Below, in pieces: positions 58,575-64,000 of a DNA stretch of 64,000 nucleotides. The position numbers were made by a program, and so were the translations under genes. Origin of the DNA: Motilimonas eburnea. GTDB lineage: Bacteria; Pseudomonadota; Gammaproteobacteria; Enterobacterales; CBDFNC01. The notes below the pieces were generated by a model. That model saw only the letters and a program-made list of their open reading frames with translations. It had not been told where the DNA came from and did no database searches. The stretch spans positions 39,987 to 103,986 of the forward strand of contig NZ_JAIMJB010000018.1 in the NCBI RefSeq assembly GCF_021295345.1, in the 5' to 3' direction. The first letter of the stretch is position 1, and each line of letters starts with the position of its first letter.

Positions 58575-58591
58575 TTGATAATTATTATCAA
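58575..58591. promoter_or_regulatory. Fur box upstream of the regulator gene
   Basis: TTGATAATTATTATCAA, a perfect 17-bp palindrome and an excellent Fur half-site pair, 22-38 bp before the GTG start. Confidence 0.82.
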
Positions 58592-58691
58592 CAAATAACC
58601 TGTGATGTCTAGGCTCTTATTATGTTTGGGAGGGCGTAGGGTTAACAAAGGTGATCTGGCGAGGGCAGCCTTCCCTTGCCAAGTTAACGGC

Positions 58692-59102
58692 TTATTGACG
58701 GATATTAATATCCTTGGTGAGCGCCTGAACTTGCTTTTGCTCGCTTTCTGTCAACTTGCCGTACCACCTTGGATAGGGCCAGCCGTAACCCCAGCGAAAC
58801 GTAGTGGGCAGAAAGGGAGTGCCACCAACGCGCACGCCTGCCTGCATCAGTAAAGCGATTTCTTGTTCGCCCAGTGCCGCGACACATTCTTTTAATGCCA
58901 TGTCTGCTGCTTCGCGTTCGCTGTAGCTGCCGCCTTGCCAATAAGCAAAGTCATGTTGGGTACAACATGCCAGCCACAACTCATTGTGCTCTAAGGTGCC
59001 ATCGGGAAAGGCACTGCAACCATCGCTGGTAAAAGGCTTTAATACATCGGCCATAGCGCCATTGGATATCAATAATGCCAATACCAGCAATATCTGCTTC
59101 AT
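58692..59102 (-). CDS. Secreted phospholipase A2-like protein
   Basis: 136 aa with signal peptide (MKQILLVLALLISNGAMA-D). The core SDGCSAFPDGTLEHNELWLA and CCTQHDFAYWQGG contains the CCxxHD motif characteristic of prokaryotic secreted PLA2-like proteins, in which His-Asp is the catalytic dyad and the cysteines form disulphides. SEREAADMALKECV follows, as in that group. The N-terminal Gly/Cys calcium loop is not evident, so activity is not certain. Periplasmic or extracellular location expected. Confidence 0.75.
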   Translation of the reverse strand: MKQILLVLALLISNGAMADVLKPFTSDGCSAFPDGTLEHNELWLACCTQHDFAYWQGGSYSEREAADMALKECVAALGEQEIALLMQAGVRVGGTPFLPTTFRWGYGWPYPRWYGKLTESEQKQVQALTKDINIRQ

Positions 59103-59224
59103 CGTTTAAAATCGCCTTTTATACAATAGGTTATATAGTGGATTACTGCTTAAGATTATTCCTTTTTCTGGGCGTGATGCAATGAGAATTCCAGATTATG
59201 AGAGGGCGGTGTGACCCCATTTCA

Positions 59225-59252
59225 AAACAAAAAAGGCGAGCCTAAGCTCGCC
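59225..59252 (-). terminator. Terminator of the DUF6502-DUF5666 operon
   Basis: Stem GGCGAGC / GCTCGCC, loop CTAA, with an A run on the left forming the T tract of the minus strand. Confidence 0.85.
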
Positions 59253-59288
59253 AAACAACACTGATAGACAGTGATCAAGGCTACGGAA

Positions 59289-60752
59289 TTAGTCGTCCAA
59301 TAAAATTTTGTCTATTTTTTGGTCGCCATCTTCATCAAGGAACACAACTTCATCAAAGGTTGCGGCTTGGTCAAAAAACTCACTGACCGCCAGTTCGCCT
59401 TCAATTTCAATACTTTCATCTAGGGTTAAGGTTAACCCGGCAATCTTAACCTGCTGATTATCAAGATCCAGATTTGACGCTAATAATTCAGCTTCCAACG
59501 TGCTGCCGTCTTCATTGTCTTCACGCTCTATCTCTTGGGCAACTAATCCAGCAGCGGTTTCTACTAGTTCTACCTCAAGGTAATCACCCACTGCCACATC
59601 ACTGAGATTAAAGCGGCGCACATCATCACGCTCATCATCCCATTCGGTTCGGTTGTTAACCGCGAGTGTTAGGGGTTGACCAAAAGCGGATAAGGTTAAG
59701 GTTTGCGCTTCCAAATCAACGCTTTCGACCTGTGCTGCTAGGTCGATTTCTTGTTCATCACCGGCGCGTAATATGTCAATCGACTCCGCTACCAGCACAC
59801 CTTGTTTCATCACGCCTTCAACTTCTACTAACATATCTGTCGTGAGTGGCTCTTGTAATGTAACTTGGCTGGCGTCAATGGTGACCCCGTTTAAGGTAAA
59901 GCTTTGTTGGTTTTCTAAGGCAGTAATCAAGCCTTGTAGTTCAACTTCTTGCGCTTCTTGCGCGTCAAGTGATTCAATTTCAAGCGCTTGAATCGTTTGG
60001 CTATCCAACGCGGCTAGGGTGCCTTCCACTTTTACCAGTTGACCTTCGACTAACGCGTCAGCGCTGGCATTGATCATCTCGACGGTCAGAGGGGTTACCC
60101 CTTCGCTGAGTGTAAGGGCAAATTGACTATCGGATAATTGAGTCACCGTACCTATCACCTGCACTTCAGATGCGTTGGCCGCAAACGGCTTATCGTCTAG
60201 TTCAAAATAACTGGCTTCAAATTGCCCTTGAGCATTATAAAAGCCACTGAGCTCAACCATCTTGCCGGCGGCTAACAAGGTTGTATCTTGGCTGAGTTGC
60301 TCAAAGGTGACCTGATCAAATTGGGTTTTGCTGCCATGCAGTACAACCTCAACCCCCATTACGGGTAACACGATTTGTTCGCGGCCTAATGCCATGATGT
60401 CACCGCTAATTGGCCCTTCAATGCCCGCATCAAAGTACACCTTATTAGCAACACCTTGATCATTTTGTGCTTCACCTTCAACTCGCACCACCATGCCCAC
60501 AGATAATGCGGATTCATCTGTGGCTTTACCATTAACAAAAAACTGGCTGTTATCGGTGTTAAAGCGCACCCCATTAACAAAAATGCTGCCAAAGCCACTG
60601 ATTTCACCCGAGAACTGGTTACTGAGTGTGATGCCTGTGCCGCCGATACCCCCACCGCGATTAGCGGTAGAGTCGCTGCCGCCACATGCAAATAACGTTG
60701 ACGCGATCAACGCGACGCCGACGCTAAGCGCACATTTATTAAACTTCATCAT
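59289..60752 (-). CDS. DUF5666-repeat lipoprotein
   Basis: 487 aa from ATG 60752 or 60749 (an upstream in-frame stretch to 60977 is antisense-shadow of the previous gene). Lipobox STLFAC, then NRGGGIGGTGIT, a glycine-rich spacer. About six consecutive DUF5666 (OB-like) modules follow, e.g. SGFGSIFVNGVRFNTDNSQF and GMVVRVEGEAQNDQGVANKV. It is strongly acidic. The start overlaps the DUF6502 gene stop by 14 bp. The two families are known to occur together; function unsettled, perhaps binding of a polyanion or ligand at the envelope. Confidence 0.82.
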   Translation of the reverse strand: MMKFNKCALSVGVALIASTLFACGGSDSTANRGGGIGGTGITLSNQFSGEISGFGSIFVNGVRFNTDNSQFFVNGKATDESALSVGMVVRVEGEAQNDQGVANKVYFDAGIEGPISGDIMALGREQIVLPVMGVEVVLHGSKTQFDQVTFEQLSQDTTLLAAGKMVELSGFYNAQGQFEASYFELDDKPFAANASEVQVIGTVTQLSDSQFALTLSEGVTPLTVEMINASADALVEGQLVKVEGTLAALDSQTIQALEIESLDAQEAQEVELQGLITALENQQSFTLNGVTIDASQVTLQEPLTTDMLVEVEGVMKQGVLVAESIDILRAGDEQEIDLAAQVESVDLEAQTLTLSAFGQPLTLAVNNRTEWDDERDDVRRFNLSDVAVGDYLEVELVETAAGLVAQEIEREDNEDGSTLEAELLASNLDLDNQQVKIAGLTLTLDESIEIEGELAVSEFFDQAATFDEVVFLDEDGDQKIDKILLDD

Positions 60753-61563
60753 TCTGATTTCCTTGTTTATTCTGGTAATAGTAAATGCCGAGGCTGACAT
60801 AGCAGCAATCCGATTCGTCTTCTCCTTCAGGCACCTCTTTTTCACCCAGCCACTGGTTGAAATCTTCCAATAGGGCTTGCGAGTGTTGAGCGGCGTAAGC
60901 ATGGAATAATTTAAGATCTTGCTGACGAATAAGAGAGTTGGACACCTTTCGTTGGAACCAGAGCTGATCAGCATCACAAACCAAGTTGTGATTTAAGGTG
61001 CTGATCAGCTCAGCGGTATCCACGCCAAGAATCGACAACTTAGCTATTTCATCTGCTCGCGGGACAAAAGCGTGTTGCACCAACATCACACCGCGTTCAG
61101 AAATAACCACGTTGCCTGCCGCGCTAAGCACATCCAACATAGCCTTGGTGGGGATATCACCGCTATATCGCTTAACGAGGGCTGCAAATGAACCTTTTTC
61201 ACCTTCGATTGAAAGGAGAGAGGGATGCAAAGGCGCATCTGAAAACTCAGCGTCATTCAACCAACCACTGATAACTCGGGAGGCCCGATTATATTTATTC
61301 CCGGAGGTATTACTCTGTGGCTGCTTGAGCTCATGTAGACGTTTGGTTTCTTTACGGGTTAGGCCAGTGAGAGCGGCGACACGAGAGACGGTTTGTTTTT
61401 TACCGCTTTCACCATGCTCAGCAAACGCAACGTCGACATAAACTTTTTTTACTAATTCACTGAATTCACTGAACACAACACCATTGCGTAGCAAAATGCG
61501 CACCAGTGGCTTCAAGATCATTAGCAGCGCTTTTCTTAGCGCAATTTCTCTTATTTCATTCAT
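60739..61563 (-). CDS. DUF6502 family protein (putative HTH regulator)
   Basis: 274 aa. The N-terminal half is a helical region with TVSRVAALTGLTRKETKRLH, resembling a winged-helix or HTH module, followed by NRASRVISGWLNDAEFSD, GSFAALVKRYSGDIPTKAML and RGVMLVQHAFVPRADE, all typical of the DUF6502 family. No signal peptide, so cytoplasmic. Overlapping gene order with the DUF5666 lipoprotein supports an operon in which it may regulate or assist the lipoprotein. Exact function unknown. Confidence 0.8.
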   Translation of the reverse strand: MNEIREIALRKALLMILKPLVRILLRNGVVFSEFSELVKKVYVDVAFAEHGESGKKQTVSRVAALTGLTRKETKRLHELKQPQSNTSGNKYNRASRVISGWLNDAEFSDAPLHPSLLSIEGEKGSFAALVKRYSGDIPTKAMLDVLSAAGNVVISERGVMLVQHAFVPRADEIAKLSILGVDTAELISTLNHNLVCDADQLWFQRKVSNSLIRQQDLKLFHAYAAQHSQALLEDFNQWLGEKEVPEGEDESDCCYVSLGIYYYQNKQGNQNDEV

Positions 61564-61727
61564 GTTTGGGATTATATTCCCAAAATTTATCAGGTCAAGG
61601 GTTGGGAATGGTTAATTTTATTTAGCTGATGAATTTAATACTTAGGTATGAATAGAAAAATACAATAGAAGTGTGGGGGACGAAGGGGGCTGGCCCTGCA
61701 ACCCCTAAGCTTATGGGTGACGATGTG

Positions 61728-62156
61728 CTACTGACTTGATTGTGCTTCTACATACCAAGTGCCATGGCAAGGGGCATTGGTTACTTTCCACTCACCCTCA
61801 ATACGGCCATGGTTAGCCGATCCTGTAAAGCGATAACCCCACCTTTGACTATCGGCATACAGCACCAGCTCGCCACTGTCGGCGATCCAACCCTTCAGCA
61901 GGGTATTGTTATACTTTAACCGCAATGAAACGATGCCGTCTTTAATCGTCCCAATGATGCTTGTTGGCGAACAGATGCTGTCACCACTCACATCAACGCG
62001 TTTTCCCTGCCAATTGCCGTCAAAATGATTCGAAACAATGAAAGGCGGGCTATCAGGTAAGGCTTCGTTGATAGGTGTCCGTTCTGGCTTTGTTGAATTG
62101 CTCACAATGAATGCAAATACAGCCAAAGCGATAGCCGCAGCCAACCATTTCTTCAT
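61728..62156 (-). CDS. Hypothetical membrane-anchored periplasmic protein
   Basis: 142 aa from ATG 62156. An N-terminal signal-anchor (WLAAAIALAVFAFIVSN) precedes a small beta-rich domain (FDGNWQGKRVDVSGDSICSP, GIVSLRLKYNN, GRIEGEWKVTNAPCHGTWYV) that resembles lipocalin-like or DUF-type ligand domains with two cysteines. No family is recognised with confidence. The upstream frame extends to 62234 without a ribosome binding site. Single gene. Confidence 0.6.
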   Translation of the reverse strand: MKKWLAAAIALAVFAFIVSNSTKPERTPINEALPDSPPFIVSNHFDGNWQGKRVDVSGDSICSPTSIIGTIKDGIVSLRLKYNNTLLKGWIADSGELVLYADSQRWGYRFTGSANHGRIEGEWKVTNAPCHGTWYVEAQSSQ

Positions 62157-62345
62157 TTCGGATGATTCCTTTATGTGTTTGATATATATAATATAGTGCC
62201 GTAATCTTTGGCAAAAAGCTGAGAGGATAGTCAAACTAGTGGGGTTTGATTGGCTTGCTCACATTCCGCCCCGCGGCATAACACAAAGGTAATGCTGGCC
62301 GGGTTTGACTGAAACTGAGGGAAGTATGCCTGCGCTAAAGCATGA

Positions 62346-62705
62346 TTAATCTAGCCAGTCGACGGTTTTTACAAACCAAGTTGTTGGTATAAATCTGAGT
62401 CTAAACTTCTTGCGAACTAGCTTTTCCGACAGCTTGTATACCACTACATAGTGATTCTTATGTACTTCAACGTTCGCGAATTCAAAGCCTTGATCTTGAC
62501 ACCAATCGATGCCCACTTGCTTCACCGCTCGATAAGTGAGCCTTGATTCGATCCGTGAGTATATATAAAGCGGCAGGAGCAGCGCACCAATGCCACCAAC
62601 CACATTAAGTAGCAACCTGACTTCATTGCTCATTTCAAGAGGAGCGATCAGTTTAATGAGTAGAAACATTAGGCCATATAAGGCCGCAATGATTAACGGT
62701 GCCAC
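62346..62705 (-). CDS. Hypothetical inner-membrane protein
   Basis: 119 aa from GTG 62705 (GGAG precedes; an upstream TTG at 62723 is possible). Two transmembrane helices at the N-terminus (LIIAALYGLMFLLIKLIA and LLNVVGGIGALLLPLYIYS) are followed by a basic soluble domain ending TTWFVKTVDWLD. No family recognised. Confidence 0.55.
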   Translation of the reverse strand: MAPLIIAALYGLMFLLIKLIAPLEMSNEVRLLLNVVGGIGALLLPLYIYSRIESRLTYRAVKQVGIDWCQDQGFEFANVEVHKNHYVVVYKLSEKLVRKKFRLRFIPTTWFVKTVDWLD

Positions 62706-62794
62706 TTGTACTCCTCTGTGCAACAGCGCGTTTGGAAACAGGGACTGGCTATAATTTCATGGAATTGATGGGAGTCCTCAATTTTCTCCTTGTT

Positions 62795-63373
62795 TTAAGT
62801 TGCATTTGGTACGCTTTTTATTAGTAACTCTATAACTTGCATATCCAGAAATAATACTCCTATACAAGATATGAAATAAATAAATTTATTCCCGTTAATC
62901 AGGCCTACAGCTAAGCGAGCCAAGAAAAGCGAGTAAATAAAGAATACTAGGCAATAAAGTATAGCTAGCCCAAAACCAGATAAAAATCCGATCACTTCAG
63001 GTATATAAGGCTTAGAGATATATATAATAGACATCAGTAGTAAACCAACGGTAGCAACGTTGGTGTAATGAGAAAGAATGCAATCTAATGCCTTTTTATT
63101 TGAGTTTTTATATTCGAAAATATCAAAAAATGAGCCTATAAAGCCCACAACGTCTAGATTCGACTTTTCTATTAAGTAGTTCAAGATAAAGCAAGTCGGA
63201 AACGTAAAAAATAAAGACCAAAATATGAAAGAGTCTGTAAACGTCCATTTTAGAGGGTTAAATGAATCATAAGCCAAGCCGTAAATAAAAAATAAGCTTA
63301 AGCTAAAAATACATGAAAAAATCAATAGTCCATATGAAACTAGCCAATTACTTTCATTATTAGAGTTTACCAC
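62795..63373 (-). CDS. Hypothetical multi-pass membrane protein
   Basis: 192 aa from GTG 63373 (AAGGAA precedes). Five to six hydrophobic segments, for example LVSYGLLIFSCIFSLSLFFI, WSLFFTFPTCFILNYLI, VATVGLLLMSIIYI, GFGLAILYCLVFFIYSLFLA. The gene is A+T-rich relative to the housekeeping region, suggesting transferred DNA. Function unknown. Confidence 0.6.
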   Translation of the reverse strand: MVNSNNESNWLVSYGLLIFSCIFSLSLFFIYGLAYDSFNPLKWTFTDSFIFWSLFFTFPTCFILNYLIEKSNLDVVGFIGSFFDIFEYKNSNKKALDCILSHYTNVATVGLLLMSIIYISKPYIPEVIGFLSGFGLAILYCLVFFIYSLFLARLAVGLINGNKFIYFISCIGVLFLDMQVIELLIKSVPNAT

Positions 63374-63453
63374 AACATTTCCTTGAAGATGAACGCCCGC
63401 ATTTTCGGTTGGTCTGGATCTCAGCGGAAAACCAGTCCGTCAAAATGTGTATG

Positions 63454-63855
63454 CTATATTTTTTCTCCATCATAGGCTCCTAATATCATATCAGTCATGT
63501 TTTTTGATTTAAGGGCTTGTTTATCTTCTACATTGGAGCCCGATTTATCAATAACATTGATTGCCTTTAGAAAGATATTCGGATATACACTTTCATCATT
63601 TAGCTTATCAATGATCGGAGCACAAAAACGCTCACATTTTTTCTGACTATTTAATGGTGGGAAGTCTTTCGTACTAGCGATCATAGGTACGAGCATTAAA
63701 ATATAGAAGCGAACTTTCTTGTACTTCTTGTCAATAGTGCCATTTAGAAATAGCGAATCGAGCCTATAGAATGCAAGCCCGGCCATGTAGTATGGTGAAA
63801 ACTGATGATCTTCTTCGAATAACTTTGACCCTGGGTTACCCATAGTTTTTACCAA
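63454..63855 (-). pseudogene. C-terminal stub of an AIPR-type abortive-infection protein (probable fragment)
   Basis: The 133-aa frame contains FSPYYMAGLAFYRLDSLFLN and TIDKKYKKVRFYILMLVPMI, which resemble the C-terminal part of AIPR abortive phage-resistance proteins, normally about 600 aa. Translation is open for only about 12 more codons upstream (to about 63892, where a TGA stops it), with no convincing start. The N-terminal part is absent, so this is likely a decayed relic. The assignment is from recalled motif style, not a search. The last 100 bp of the window show no gene. Confidence 0.4.
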
Positions 63856-64000
63856 AGTACCTAAGTATGTGGTCAGGGCGGGATTCCACTTTGTTCAACT
63901 TTTAACCAAATATAATCTTTGAACGATATTCGCCGGACCAACCTGACTTTCTACGCTTGGCTGCTAAGCTATCTTTTTCGCTAATATCCTGCTTTATCGC

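Noticed and set aside
60752..60977. N-terminal extension of the DUF5666 lipoprotein
   Set aside because: It overlaps the DUF6502 coding sequence in another frame, and the lipobox begins after ATG 60752.

Overview
The window is chromosomal DNA of a gammaproteobacterium close to the replication origin. It opens inside dnaA and continues with dnaN-recF-gyrB in the usual order, and three parS-type palindromes lie within the first 7.2 kb. Protein resemblance (AvtA, Udp, GlyQ/GlyS, TusA, FolM/FolX, GlmU/GlmS) and the many short REP-like palindromes with GTAGGAGC or GTGGGAGC heads suggest a marine or aquatic member of the Alteromonadales/Aeromonadales. The genus cannot be fixed from this sequence alone.

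Layout. 1-31 kb is mostly housekeeping: replication genes, avtA, udp, a DUF389 membrane protein, a peroxiredoxin, glyQS and tusA; then an orphan periplasmic solute-binding protein with a two-component system. Next come an ECF sigma/ChrR anti-sigma pair with a LON-domain protein and a glutathione peroxidase, which appear to share one promoter motif. They are followed by hemH, folM-folX, trhO, a DUF805 protein, an OmpA-like lipoprotein, glmU and glmS.

31-52 kb is a siderophore island: MFS exporter, alpha/beta hydrolase, stand-alone VibH-like condensation enzyme, TonB receptor, free aryl carrier protein, a predicted salicylate-AMP ligase, PchB-like isochorismate pyruvate lyase, EntB-like isochorismatase-ArCP, ViuB-like ferric-siderophore reductase, a second aryl-AMP ligase (predicted DHB), isochorismate synthase, EntA and a Cy-Cy-A NRPS. 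Candidate Fur boxes sit in nearly every promoter gap. Having both a salicylate and a 2,3-dihydroxybenzoate (DHB) branch in one locus predicts a mixed salicylate/catecholate siderophore of the vulnibactin type. Three things make the locus unusual: the NRPS carrier domain has proline where the phosphopantetheine serine should be, a decayed second copy of the free carrier protein lies beside the intact one, and there is a frameshifted AraC-type regulator remnant. A Phd/ParE-type toxin-antitoxin pair and a HAD phosphatase interrupt the island.

52-64 kb is accessory: a Sel1-repeat lipoprotein with eight nearly identical 108-bp units, two hypothetical genes, a FetA/FrpB-type receptor with a regulator that has a degenerate receiver (both with Fur boxes), a PLA2-like secreted protein, a DUF5666/DUF6502 pair, small membrane proteins, and at the right edge what looks like the C-terminal stub of an AIPR-type abortive-infection protein. 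No rRNA, tRNA, CRISPR array or intact insertion sequence was seen.
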